Shown here piece by piece: positions 27,349 through 37,035 of a stretch of DNA of 64,000 bases. Origin of the DNA: Endozoicomonas sp. SCSIO W0465. GTDB taxonomy: Bacteria; Pseudomonadota; Gammaproteobacteria; Pseudomonadales; Endozoicomonadaceae. Made by a program: the position numbers and the translations under genes. Every line of letters begins with the position of its first letter. Position 1 is the first letter of the stretch. The notes under the pieces are model-generated. The model had not been told where the DNA came from. It made no database searches and saw only the letters and a program-made list of their open reading frames with translations. The stretch spans positions 1,838,001 to 1,902,000 of the forward strand of contig NZ_CP092417.1 of the NCBI RefSeq assembly GCF_023716865.1, given 5' to 3'.

Positions 27349-29079
27349 ACTATTTATTGTCAGGCGGAACCTGTCATTACTGAGAAACCCTGCTATACCA
27401 AGGTAGGTCGTCCGGAGAAAGGCTCTAAACCGGACAGTATTGAATATTATGTGAGCGGATATCCTTGGGTATCCGTTGACTGTCGCAAAGATGCAGAGTG
27501 TTCTCTGGGTTGCTTTGTGCTGGCGACGAATGATCTGGACGACAGTCGGCTGAGTACAGCAGAAGTGCTAAGTACTTACAAATCACAACAGTCAGTAGAG
27601 CGTGGCTTTCGGTTTTTGAAGAGCCCGGAGTTTCTGGTTTCTTCGCTGTTTTTAAAGAAACCGGAACGAATAGAAGCCTTGCTGATGGTGATGACGCTGT
27701 GTCTGTTAGTGTATGCGGCGATTCAGCATCGAATTAGGCATGAGCTAAAACGACAGAGTCGGTTTTTCCCGGACATGAAGCGGAAACCCTGCCAAAACCC
27801 GACAGCGCGTTGGGTGTTTTTCTGCTTTCAGGGTATCAACGTGCTATTGGTCGATGGACATGAAAAGCATGTGGTTGGATTACAAGAAAGGCAGTTGACT
27901 ATTATTTCAATTCTTGGGCGACCGTATCAGGAAATTGTAACTATTCAGCACTGAGCAAAGGCATATTACAGTAATTCCGAACAGCTCTATGAAGTGATTG
28001 ATATATGTCCATTCCCTGTTTTCTGGCAGACGACAAATAGCTGCGAATCCGTGCAAACATAGAACCACCGTCTGCACTCCTGAAGCAGCCTGAGATTTTC
28101 TGCTTTAACTTGGCCATTCGAACATCCCGCTCACTGCCATTGTTATCGAAGGGAATGGTAAAATCTGACATGAAGCGCAGTGTCTCAGCCTTGAACTCAG
28201 TGAGTCGTTTGAAGAGATTGTAAGCTTTAGTATTCTTGACTTTCTTGCGCTTAAGCTCCTCTCGTTGCTTCTCCATATAGACGACTTCTTTCATTAGAGC
28301 CCGCTGAAGCAACCGGTCATAAATCTTCTCGATTCGTTCACAGACAACACTTGGCATCTGTAGCATACCTATGGTCTTAAAGCCCTTGCAGTAATGCCAG
28401 GAAAGCCTCAGTAGCTTCATCAATCGCAACGCCAGTTGATTGCTGTCCCTATCAACAACACCCAAAAGCTCCCTCAGGTGATGGGCATTGCAAAGTACGT
28501 GAGTTGCCGCATATGCAAAATAGGATTTCCAATGATCATGAACCAGAACGCCTGCAAATGTTAGCAGTATGCCCATCGTGTCCATGGCCTCACGACCTCG
28601 CTTTTCAGACAAGTAGTAGAGCGTCCATTGTTCATCCCGCATAATAACGTGTAGCCAGTGCAAAGAGCCCTCGGCCCGCATACCCGTTTCATCGGCTCCG
28701 GCAACAGACGATTCCCGCAAGGCGTCACGAATAACCTCTTCAGTAGAAGCCAGATTTTCATAGGTTCTGGCCACAAAATTGGCGACAGTGCCTGCACTTA
28801 CACTCATTTTATAGAGAGTATTAAAATACTCTGACACGCGCTTAAAAGGCAGGAAATGGTATTGGTTAAGATAGACGGCCATAGCCTGTGTGGCTGAGCC
28901 ATATTGTGCGGCAGCGGTAACACCTTCCGGGAATTCAGCCTGATTCCGACAACCACAAGTGCAGATTTTTACTTCAGCTCTATGGGCCGTTACTTCAAAT
29001 TCACCCGGTCTCCCTGGTTCAAACACCTGTCGTTCAATATATTTGACCGGCTCACTATCAAGAAGAGACGCCTGACATT

Positions 29080-30188
29080 GGCTAAGTTACCGTTAATGGT
29101 TGAATCAGCTAAACTCCCATAAAATCTACGTTGTAGGGGAGTGATATGCAATCTGAACTCTTCCAGAATTTTATTGATTCCATTTCAACATTAACCAGTG
29201 AACAGCGAGACATTCTTAACAACTCGCTCCTTAGTACTCAAATAGAGGTTACCGAGGTAGTAGAAACCACTGACTCTGAACCTGTTTACAGTGAATCTAT
29301 ACCCAATAACGATAATGCAACACCTGACGTAGAAAAGAGCATACTTGCCCAATTTGCCGAAAACCCCAGGTGCCCCAAATGCAAAAGCCATAGCGTTGGT
29401 CGCTGGGGCATACGAAATGGCCGACAGCGCTACCACTGCAAGACTTGCGACTCAACGTTTAACGCCTTTAGTGGAACGCCTTTGGCAAGGCTCAGGCACC
29501 CTGAAAAATGGAACAAGTACCTCGCAGGTATGACTCACTCTATGGTCTTGCGACCAGCTGCTGCTGAGAATGCCATTGACTTGAAAACTGCGTTCCGCTG
29601 GCGTCACCGCTTTCTTGAAGTGATTAATAATGATCAAGCAGAAGAGCTTTGTGGCATTACTGAGCTTGATGAAACATTTTTCCGTGAATCCTTCAAAGGG
29701 CAAAGAGAAGGCCTTCCACGGCCAACCCGAAAGCGGGGTAATGATCCCAACAAAGCCCGAAAAGTCCCGGTAATGGTGGCTCGGGACCGTAATCGAAATA
29801 CCGTTGACGGTGTATTAGAAAACGAAAGTGCTAATGAATTGTGCAGGCATTTAAATGGCCGCATATCGATACAGGCCACGGTCTGTGCGGATGCACACCT
29901 CGCTCACGAAAAACTTGCTGACAAGCTTGGATTTGTCTTCAAGGAGCTGGTGACATCAGCAGGTCAACATGTTGTTGAAGGCATCTACCACATCCAGACT
30001 GTAAATTCTTATCACAGTCATTTAAAACGCTGGATTGGCGGCGTATTCCAAGGGGTTGCAACTCGTTACCTTCCCCATTATCTGGCCTGGAGGCGAGAAC
30101 TGACGGCAGCAAAAAAATTAACTGTTGGCCGGTTGATCAGCAGAATTACTGAACATTGGTGCTTCCAACCATTAACGGTAACTTAGCC
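29080..30188 (+). mobile_element. IS1595-like element type b, copy 1 (1109 bp, 9-bp duplication)
   Basis: Ends GGCTAAGTTACCGTTAATGG and inverse, flanked by the 9-bp duplication CCTGACATT (29071-29079, 30189-30197) inside IS66 copy 2. The uninterrupted IS66 copies have CCTGACATT once, confirming the duplication. Confidence 0.95.
29146..30186 (+). CDS. IS1595-like transposase (type b, copy 1)
   Basis: A 346-residue protein starting MQSELFQNFIDSISTLTSEQ. A zinc ribbon (CPKCKSHSVGRWG...YHCKTCDSTFN) precedes an ISXO2-like DDE core: ITELDETFFRESFKGQREG, then VCADAHLAHEKL, then TVNSYHSHLKRWIGGVFQGV. The stop codon lies in the right terminal repeat. GGGGAG precedes the ATG. Intact; four copies in the window. 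Confidence 0.94.
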   Translation: MQSELFQNFIDSISTLTSEQRDILNNSLLSTQIEVTEVVETTDSEPVYSESIPNNDNATPDVEKSILAQFAENPRCPKCKSHSVGRWGIRNGRQRYHCKTCDSTFNAFSGTPLARLRHPEKWNKYLAGMTHSMVLRPAAAENAIDLKTAFRWRHRFLEVINNDQAEELCGITELDETFFRESFKGQREGLPRPTRKRGNDPNKARKVPVMVARDRNRNTVDGVLENESANELCRHLNGRISIQATVCADAHLAHEKLADKLGFVFKELVTSAGQHVVEGIYHIQTVNSYHSHLKRWIGGVFQGVATRYLPHYLAWRRELTAAKKLTVGRLISRITEHWCFQPLTVT

Positions 30189-30701
30189 CCTGACATTTAT
30201 TGCATTCTTTAACCGGAAGGTACTCAATATAGTCAGGGATATCGACCTGTTTAAGACAAGTGCCCTGATGCCCTTTCTTTCCACCGGCTTTATTACCAGA
30301 AGACTGTCTCAGACTTTTAGGATTGGGTTTTTCATCCGATGGATCGGTACCTTTATCTGCGGAAAGGTCGTCAGAATGATCTGGAGAATTACTGTTTTTA
30401 CAAGGTTTTTGATAACCATCAGACGATGGCGGCTTGCTGCTGTTTTGACTGTTCTTGCCAACCTTTTCTTCCAATTCTCGACATCGCTCTTCCAGACAGG
30501 CAACTCTCATCCGCAGCTCTGCATTCTCTTTCAAGAGAATCTCAGCCGACATAGTTGCGGGTAGTTCTGGAATCATGCTGGCGAATATTGTGGAAAAATG
30601 GTGCTTAAGAGGATGGTATAAAAATCAGAAAATTCCAGATTTATGTGGGGGTGCTGAACAGTTACAGGAAATTTATTCCTGATACGGGTGCTGAATGACG
30701 G

Positions 30702-31475
30702 TTTAAGGTTGAGCAATTCACCTTTGCGCATGCCGGTGTGGATGGCCACCATGACTAATGGCCGGAGCATATCGGCAAACTTGCCTTCGTACTGGTTATC
30801 CAGTTCCCGACGGTACTCGTCGTATTGATCCAGACCGGCCATGAGTTTTTTCTCATAGTCACGGGTCAGGTATTTGATCTTTTTGCTCTTGTCCTCTTTG
30901 AGCCGTTTGACTTCGGACATCGGGGTTTTCTCCAGATAGCCAGCCGCGACGGCTTTGGTCAGAATGCCCCGAAGATCGTTCATAATCCGGTTGCCACCCG
31001 TGGGGGCGCCGGGGTAATTGTTGAGCCACTTGCTCATATCAAAGGCGGTAATCTGGGACATGGGCTTATCAAGCCACTTTGCGAAATGACGTTTGATGTT
31101 TTTCTCGGCTTCGTCCGCCGTTACCTCAGGGGTGACGCTTCTGAAGTCGCCTTCAATAAAAGCCCGCAGGGTATTTTGTCGGTTTTTTTCAATCGCCTTG
31201 CGACGCTCTCGCTTTTGTTCCTGCGGGTCGTTCCCCGTTGCTACATCCCCAGAAGCTGCTCTTGCCATTGTCCGGGCCTGTTCGACGGTAATCTCCCCAT
31301 GCTTGCCAAGGGGGTGTTTTCGGTTGGTTCCGGTAACGGGGGATTTGTATTCGTAGTAGAAGTATTTGCCGGTTTTCTTTAACTGGCAGGAGAACCCTCG
31401 GATCTCATTGTCCCTGAGGGCTTTCTCCCCCATTTTTGATACACTGCTTTCAGTGATTTTCTTGATCATCTCCAT
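30702..31475 (-). pseudogene. Tyrosine integrase, N-terminal fragment
   Basis: It starts at ATG 31475 (MEMIKKITESSVSKMG; ATG 31469 or TTG 31484 are alternatives). It has the arm-binding domain of P4/CP4-57-type integrases (GFSCQLKKTGKYFYYEYKSP...GKHGEITVEQARTMA), a core-binding helical domain (residues ~105-190) and the first catalytic Arg in HTGMRKGELLNLK, where IS1634 is inserted. The partner half is at 24739-25191. An intact gene would have encoded about 405 residues. The integrative element is therefore probably immobile. Confidence 0.9.
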
Positions 31476-31484
31476 CAACCCCAA

Positions 31485-32219
31485 TCATTGCTCATTGATT
31501 CGGAATAGATTCGGACTCAGTCTGCCGAAACGGTATTGCAACTTTCTGGTATGATCTTACTAATTAGCTCAGAGTGCCATATATATCAAGGGGTATAGGG
31601 TTGTTCGTTATTGGTAATATGGTACCTAATAGCAGGGTTTCTACGATTTTCCCTCTCCATGTGAGAGTAGGTCATCTTCAGGCACACAATACGAAAACAG
31701 GATAGCCATGCTATTTTTTATTAATTTTTTCGAATAAAAAGAACATATACTCTTGATTTGATAGTTGTCTAATCAGTTAATTAAAATTTTACCCGTCCTT
31801 AAGTTAGTTTAAAGCAGTTCACAATGCCCTTTACTCCGTGTCAGATAACTGCCCTTCAGAAAAACTGATATGGCAAGCCTTTTCCGGATACTTTTTTCGC
31901 TGCCTTGACAAGTTTTTGATCGCACCTGAACGATCCCAGTTAGCCATTAGTCGTGTGCTTTCTCTGATGGTTATAAATCACTTCAATATACTCAAAGATG
32001 GTAAATCTCTGTTTAAAAGCACGATCTCAGGTATGAAGGCACTAAGAGGTACTTTAAACTTGGCCAGGGGATCGAAGAAGTGCAGCTGTCTACAGGTTAT
32101 GCAGACCTTGCCTCACTACAAAGATACATACAAAAAACACGCAGGACGTTATAGACGCAAAAGTGTTGAAAAATAAACAAGTCTGAAGTAGTATCAAGAC
32201 CGCTTCAAGGGGATGTTAT
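31485..32219. other. Region between integrase and tRNA-Arg
   Basis: AT-rich. An open frame at 31838-32176 (GTG start, 112 residues, Lys/Arg-rich end) has no recognisable domain or ribosome binding site and I do not call it a gene. No repeat of the tRNA 3' end was seen elsewhere in the window. Confidence 0.4.
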
Positions 32220-32294
32220 GCTTCTGTAGTGTAATGGATAACACGCAGCCCTCCGGAGGCTGAAATATAGGTTCGATTCCTATCAGAAGCGCCA
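32220..32294 (+). tRNA. tRNA-Arg (anticodon CCG)
   Basis: Cloverleaf by eye: acceptor GCTTCTG/CAGAAGC, D-stem GTGT/ACAC, anticodon stem CAGCC/GGCTG with loop CTCCGGA (anticodon CCG), T-stem ATAGG/CCTAT with loop TTCGATT, discriminator G and encoded CCA at 32292-32294. It lies 5' to 3' on the plus strand with the integrase gene on its 5' side. Confidence 0.93.
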
Positions 32295-32510
32295 CTATCA
32301 TTCATCCGATTTTTGCCATTCATTAATTTCTTTTCTCTCTTTTCTTATCGTTCAAGCAGATAATTAACAACTGCTGGAATATCTGACAATTTGAATTTCC
32401 TGTTTTTTATGGTTGGTATTGGAAAATTTCCGATTGTAATAGTGTTTTTATTCTCTGGTCTGCCATTCCTCATTCAATCGATAACTCTTTAATATTAAGA
32501 AAACACTTAT
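32295..32510. other. Short AT-rich spacer after tRNA-Arg
   Basis: No gene or clear terminator seen. Confidence 0.4.
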
Positions 32511-32516
32511 TCTTAT

Positions 32517-34045
32517 ACTCGACTTTAGAGTCTGTATAAAACGATAATTCGGTCAGCTTTTTATAGTGAAGCAAGCCGAAATCAGTGAACTGTTTTTCCA
32601 AGTTCGTTATTACTTCCGTTTTTTGCCTAAAAGCCTTTAGTTATGCTGCTTCTGAATTATCCGGTATTAACTGGTCGATCAGATCGCGAAAATTGAACTC
32701 ATATTTTTGCTTATATCTGTTCCAGCCCTTGCGAATAGAGAACCTCGGAATAATTCCTGAAAGAGCAATTTTCATCATGCCTGCAGTGGTTGTATCCGGG
32801 CTTCTCCAGGGTATCCGAGAAATATTCAGACATGCCTGATTTTTACAAACGGTTAATAACTGCAATAATGCATAGCCTGCCATTTTCAAATGCATCCATC
32901 GAAGCAGTGTTCGCAATTTCTGCTGCCATAAATGGCAACAGCCAAAAGCATGTTTGAGTTGGTGAAACATTGGCTCTACCGGCCATCTCCGGGAATAGGC
33001 ACGAAGCACCTCCAGTCCCTCAAGTTCCGGATTGGTCGAGATGAATATTCTGCTTTCGGTCAGACCTTTGTCATTTTCAAAGCGACTCCAGACGACGCGT
33101 ACTTCACGACCTTTAAGGAATCTGGCGCGACAGATCAGGGTACGATAACGTATTTTGCGAAATTTGCCGTACATCCATACTGTTGCTTTTTCTTCCGGCA
33201 GTTTCTTAACCTGTTCTGTCGTCATCTTGATGCCGTACTTTTTTGGGCGCCCTCGCTTCTTTACGGTGGGTGCTGGCGGCAAAGCATAGAGGGCCCGATT
33301 TGAAGGTATCTGACCAACAACTTCTATGTTCATTTCCAGAGCTGGCTTTATCAGTGTCCAGTTCATATACCAGCAATCGGTTAGCAGGCGTAGCACTCGA
33401 TCCTTCACTTCATTGCGTACCACCCTGAGCATGGCCACGGCAATTTTCAGTTTGCTGGTGTTACCTGAAGCTGGTGTCGGAAATGAGATCACCGGTATGG
33501 CGGTAAATACTTCATCTGCAGCCCGCTCAAATATGATGGCCAGGGAAACCCAACACTGCCCCCAGATGTACGTCGGCCGATTGCGTTTCTTGCTGTGTTG
33601 ATGATGTGTACGACAAGCAGGGGCTTTGTCGGAAAACCGTTCGATTACCCAGTCATCAAGCCCCAGGACCACAGGTTGATTCTCAGGAGCTTTGGAGCAG
33701 ACCAGACGGATCAAGTGGCGTGCCAAGTTCTTCCATTGCCACTTGCCCTGAGATAGCCAGTGGTGGTAGCTGCTCCACACACAATGAAAATCAATTGTTA
33801 ACAACGCCTGTGTAACAAAGCCGTCGGCTGAAAGCATGCAACCGAACAGCAGTTCGCAGAACGTTGGTACTGCAGTTGATGATAGCGCTCCAGCAAGAAA
33901 GGTTGTATATGAAGCGAGCTCCCTGAGGATTACTTGATGATCTGAAGTGAGCATGGCAACCATCTCGAATTTCGTCATTGGGGATGGTTGCTTTTAGCAG
34001 ATTATGCGCCGGAACTATTGTGCTCTTAAAACTCTAAAGTCGAGT
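32517..34045 (-). mobile_element. IS element with DDE transposase, family unassigned (1529 bp)
   Basis: Perfect 15-bp inverted ends ACTCGACTTTAGAGT (32517-32531; inverse 34031-34045), flanked by the 6-bp duplication TCTTAT (32511-32516, 34046-34051). Confidence 0.88.
32641..33978 (-). CDS. DDE transposase (IS4/IS701-like), intact
   Basis: A 445-residue protein. Motifs: VLGLDDWVIERF (first Asp region), LLTDCWYMNWTLI (second), and a C-terminal YSRRWPVEPMFHQLKHAFG, which is the Y...E...K arrangement of the IS4/IS701 superfamily. The basic insert RGRPKKYG is like an AT-hook. I cannot assign the exact IS family; the 6-bp target duplication is not typical of IS701. Full length, no frameshift. Confidence 0.85.
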   Translation of the reverse strand: MTKFEMVAMLTSDHQVILRELASYTTFLAGALSSTAVPTFCELLFGCMLSADGFVTQALLTIDFHCVWSSYHHWLSQGKWQWKNLARHLIRLVCSKAPENQPVVLGLDDWVIERFSDKAPACRTHHQHSKKRNRPTYIWGQCWVSLAIIFERAADEVFTAIPVISFPTPASGNTSKLKIAVAMLRVVRNEVKDRVLRLLTDCWYMNWTLIKPALEMNIEVVGQIPSNRALYALPPAPTVKKRGRPKKYGIKMTTEQVKKLPEEKATVWMYGKFRKIRYRTLICRARFLKGREVRVVWSRFENDKGLTESRIFISTNPELEGLEVLRAYSRRWPVEPMFHQLKHAFGCCHLWQQKLRTLLRWMHLKMAGYALLQLLTVCKNQACLNISRIPWRSPDTTTAGMMKIALSGIIPRFSIRKGWNRYKQKYEFNFRDLIDQLIPDNSEAA

Positions 34046-34087
34046 TCTTATATTGTTCTGCAAAATATTCCTGAGTGGTTTGTCCTT

Positions 34088-34329
34088 TCATAACGTCCAA
34101 CCTTCCGGCTCTATCTGGTTAGCCAATAGTGCTGCCCCGAATACTTCGGCATTGTGCTTTTCTTTCTCCGGGAACTCATAGTTGCAGGCAGCGCATACCC
34201 ATACCGAAGAGCTCGTCATAAGCCTTGAGAATGGCGTGGTGGTGCCGTAATCCTGATTCAATGGTGCTTTAGCACCATTCAGGCCAGGAAAGCCAGTATG
34301 CTTCTTCTGGGCTATCCGGCCCAGCCTAG
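34088..34329 (-). pseudogene. C-terminal fragment of a small gene cut by IS1182
   Basis: An open minus-strand frame runs from the IS1182 left boundary to a stop at 34088: ...HTGFPGLNGAKAPLNQDYG...VWVCAACNYEFPEKEKHN...EPEGWTL. The single C-x-x-C with aromatic neighbours suggests half a zinc ribbon. Across the IS (from 40681) the same frame extends only about 13 codons (KQSCHAVYHALVSR) to a TGA, so the parent gene was small or already degraded. No family recognised. Confidence 0.35.
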
Positions 34330-35237
34330 GAGGCTGTCCGAGAACTAGCTAGTTCTCGTCCAAAAACGCATCAGGCAATCATAATTAGATTGTACGTGCG
34401 TTTTGATATTTCCTGAAATTCCAGAGAGCCGCAAAAACTCTTCCCTTTTTTTCTCTAATCTGGGACGGATATTGGAGAAAAACGCGAAAAGCAGGCAGAA
34501 AACATCCTCCCACCATGCTGGAAAGGTACTTTCATGTAGCGTGGAGGTGGCTATCAGGATGGTGCCGGGTGTCTGGCCAGAATCACCAGGTTGTAACAGA
34601 CCACCGATAACCAGCAATGAGAATCAAAACGCTCAGAACCCTTGCAGTGGCAACGTGATAGCCCAAAACATCTCTTTAGCCACGAAATTCCCGCTTCAAT
34701 ACCTGCCCGGAAGCGAAAGAGCGTTTTATACACATACTGACTTTTAGTCATCTCTTCGACTTCAAGTCCGCGCTTCTTATTAAAAGCTACATCGCTGATT
34801 CCCATGGCCTTGGCTTTTTCCAAATTAGCGCGACACGCGTATCCGCCGTCACCGCTTGTCTGGCGAGGTACACGACCATAAATTTCTTTTTGTCTTTCCA
34901 TCATCGGAATGAATTGGTCCGAATCCGCTGGGTTACCTTCCTCAATAACCAGGTCCAGGATCAATCGACTTTTTCCCTGAACCAGGTTCAGTTTATGGCC
35001 ATACTGTACTTGCCGCCTGTCTTTTACGATGATATCCGTATGGGGTTCATACAGGCTAACCACTTTTTCCTGGGCTGGCACCTTTTCACCCTTAAAGACC
35101 CTGCGCTCTGTCTGGGAGACTATTGCATCCACCAGGGGTAACAGGTGATCCACATCGGCCTGCCACTTGTCGGCATCATCAGCCAGGAGACACTGCCCCT
35201 GCTGACGGGCGTTTGCTAGCGTGACAGTAGCTTCGAT

Positions 35238-36845
35238 GTAACTGTTCAGCACCCCCACATAAATCTGGAATTTTCTGATTTTTATACCATCCTCTTAAGC
35301 ACCATTTTTCCACAATATTCGCCAGCATGATTCCAGAACTACCCGCAACTATGTCGGCTGAGATTCTCTTGAAAGAGAATGCAGAGCTGCGGATGAGAGT
35401 TGCCTGTCTGGAAGAGCGATGTCGAGAATTGGAAGAAAAGGTTGGCAAGAACAGTCAAAACAGCAGCAAGCCGCCATCGTCTGATGGTTATCAAAAACCT
35501 TGTAAAAACAGTAATTCTCCAGATCATTCTGACGACCTTTCCGCAGATAAAGGTACCGATCCATCGGATGAAAAACCCAATCCTAAAAGTCTGAGACAGT
35601 CTTCTGGTAATAAAGCCGGTGGAAAGAAAGGGCATCAGGGCACTTGTCTTAAACAGGTCGATATCCCTGACTATATTGAGTACCTTCCGGTTAAAGAATG
35701 CAATAAATGTCAGGCGTCTCTTCTTGATAGTGAGCCGGTCAAATATATTGAACGACAGGTGTTTGAACCAGGGAGACCGGGTGAATTTGAAGTAACGGCC
35801 CATAGAGCTGAAGTAAAAATCTGCACTTGTGGTTGTCGGAATCAGGCTGAATTCCCGGAAGGTGTTACCGCTGCCGCACAATATGGCTCAGCCACACAGG
35901 CTATGGCCGTCTATCTTAACCAATACCATTTCCTGCCTTTTAAGCGCGTGTCAGAGTATTTTAATACTCTCTATAAAATGAGTGTAAGTGCAGGCACTGT
36001 CGCCAATTTTGTGGCCAGAACCTATGAAAATCTGGCTTCTACTGAAGAGGTTATTCGTGACGCCTTGCGGGAATCGTCTGTTGCCGGAGCCGATGAAACG
36101 GGTATGCGGGCCGAGGGCTCTTTGCACTGGCTACACGTTATGCGGGATGAACAATGGACGCTCTACTACTTGTCTGAAAAGCGAGGTCGTGAGGCCATGG
36201 ACACGATGGGCATACTGCTAACATTTGCAGGCGTTCTGGTTCATGATCATTGGAAATCCTATTTTGCATATGCGGCAACTCACGTACTTTGCAATGCCCA
36301 TCACCTGAGGGAGCTTTTGGGTGTTGTTGATAGGGACAGCAATCAACTGGCGTTGCGATTGATGAAGCTACTGAGGCTTTCCTGGCATTACTGCAAGGGC
36401 TTTAAGACCATAGGTATGCTACAGATGCCAAGTGTTGTCTGTGAACGAATCGAGAAGATTTATGACCGGTTGCTTCAGCGGGCTCTAATGAAAGAAGTCG
36501 TCTATATGGAGAAGCAACGAGAGGAGCTTAAGCGCAAGAAAGTCAAGAATACTAAAGCTTACAATCTCTTCAAACGACTCACTGAGTTCAAGGCTGAGAC
36601 ACTGCGCTTCATGTCAGATTTTACCATTCCCTTCGATAACAATGGCAGTGAGCGGGATGTTCGAATGGCCAAGTTAAAGCAGAAAATCTCAGGCTGCTTC
36701 AGGAGTGCAGACGGTGGTTCTATGTTTGCACGGATTCGCAGCTATTTGTCGTCTGCCAGAAAACAGGGAATGGACATATATCAATCACTTCATAGAGCTG
36801 TTCGGAATTACTGTAATATGCCTTTGCTCAGTGCTGAATAGTTAC
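35238..36845 (+). mobile_element. IS66-family element, copy 3 (1608 bp)
   Basis: Ends as in copy 1, flanked by the 8-bp duplication GCTTCGAT (35230-35237, 36846-36853). Confidence 0.94.
35327..36841 (+). CDS. IS66 family transposase (copy 3)
   Basis: A 504-residue protein with the same sequence as copy 1 (21079-22593): leucine-zipper helix, NSSKPPSSDG linker, Cys-rich zinc motif and DDE core with DETGMR, HDHWKSYF and the terminal NNGSERD glutamate. Intact. Three near-identical copies within 16 kb indicate recent activity. Confidence 0.95.
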   Translation: MIPELPATMSAEILLKENAELRMRVACLEERCRELEEKVGKNSQNSSKPPSSDGYQKPCKNSNSPDHSDDLSADKGTDPSDEKPNPKSLRQSSGNKAGGKKGHQGTCLKQVDIPDYIEYLPVKECNKCQASLLDSEPVKYIERQVFEPGRPGEFEVTAHRAEVKICTCGCRNQAEFPEGVTAAAQYGSATQAMAVYLNQYHFLPFKRVSEYFNTLYKMSVSAGTVANFVARTYENLASTEEVIRDALRESSVAGADETGMRAEGSLHWLHVMRDEQWTLYYLSEKRGREAMDTMGILLTFAGVLVHDHWKSYFAYAATHVLCNAHHLRELLGVVDRDSNQLALRLMKLLRLSWHYCKGFKTIGMLQMPSVVCERIEKIYDRLLQRALMKEVVYMEKQREELKRKKVKNTKAYNLFKRLTEFKAETLRFMSDFTIPFDNNGSERDVRMAKLKQKISGCFRSADGGSMFARIRSYLSSARKQGMDIYQSLHRAVRNYCNMPLLSAE

Positions 36846-36853
36846 GCTTCGAT

Positions 36854-37035
36854 AAGTACCTTCCGGGATTTTCGGGTCAACTGCAGCAGTTTTTTATAAT
36901 GCTGATGCCGCTCTTCTTTGCCAGCGTAGATGCATTTTCTGGCCGCATCTTTTACGGCTCGGTTGTGATGGGTATATTCATAAAGCGGTGTCGCTGTCAG
37001 TGTTTGTCCCCGTTCCAGCAGCCGACAAATTTCTT
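36854..37035 (-). pseudogene. Middle piece of ISNCY-like transposase copy 2
   Basis: 182 bases between two nested IS, encoding part of the transposase (ICRLLERGQTLTATPLYEYT, then HHNRAVKDAARKCIYAGK) on the minus strand. It provides the intact reference for the first frameshift of copy 1. Confidence 0.85.

Larger units (their letters stand above)
27941..30576 (-). pseudogene. IS66 family transposase (copy 2), interrupted
   Basis: The N-terminal ~128 residues (30576-30189) and the rest (29079-27941) are separated by IS1595b. A 3-bp insertion near 28640 adds one Ile (HVIMRDEQW versus HVMRDEQW in copies 1 and 3). Otherwise it matches copies 1 and 3 as far as I compared. Confidence 0.92.
27937..30665 (-). 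mobile_element. IS66-family element, copy 2, carrying IS1595b
   Basis: Same ends as copy 1, flanked by the 8-bp duplication AGGAAATT (27929-27936, 30666-30673) within the IS1634 transposase gene. Its length equals 1608 bp plus the 1109-bp IS1595b, its 9-bp duplication and a 3-bp insertion. Confidence 0.93.
25268..30682 (+). pseudogene. IS1634-family transposase, interrupted twice
   Basis: The gene is in three pieces: 25268-26316 (MHPHQFHIQRIDHMGLVAGM..., DDE elements NLDSTSLHVDG and YLIGDAALYT), 27349/27357-27936 (VERGFRFLKSPEFLVSSLFL, the C-terminal Y-x-x-x-x-x-x-E...R-F-x-x-L-K IS4-superfamily motif) and 30674-30682 (YS-stop). All three are in the same reading frame after removal of the inserts and one copy of each duplication, so the transposase was intact when it was hit. 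Confidence 0.9.
25192..30701 (+). mobile_element. IS1634-family element, now a 5.5-kb nest of four IS
   Basis: Outer ends CCGTCATTCAGCAC and its inverse are flanked by TTTAAG (25186-25191, 30702-30707) as the 6-bp target duplication within the integrase gene. Inside are IS1595c (26317-27348) and IS66 copy 2 (27937-30665), the latter containing IS1595b copy 1 (29080-30188). Every junction has an exact target duplication, so the insertion order can be read. Confidence 0.92.

Noticed and set aside
31838..32176. 112-aa ORF between integrase and tRNA-Arg
   Set aside because: GTG start, no ribosome binding site, no recognisable domain and biased Lys/Arg composition; not strong enough to call a gene.
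32220..32294. tRNA-Arg as the attachment site of the integrase element
   Set aside because: The integrase lies on the 5' side of the tRNA, whereas elements using tRNA 3' ends lie downstream; no second copy of the tRNA 3' end was found by eye.
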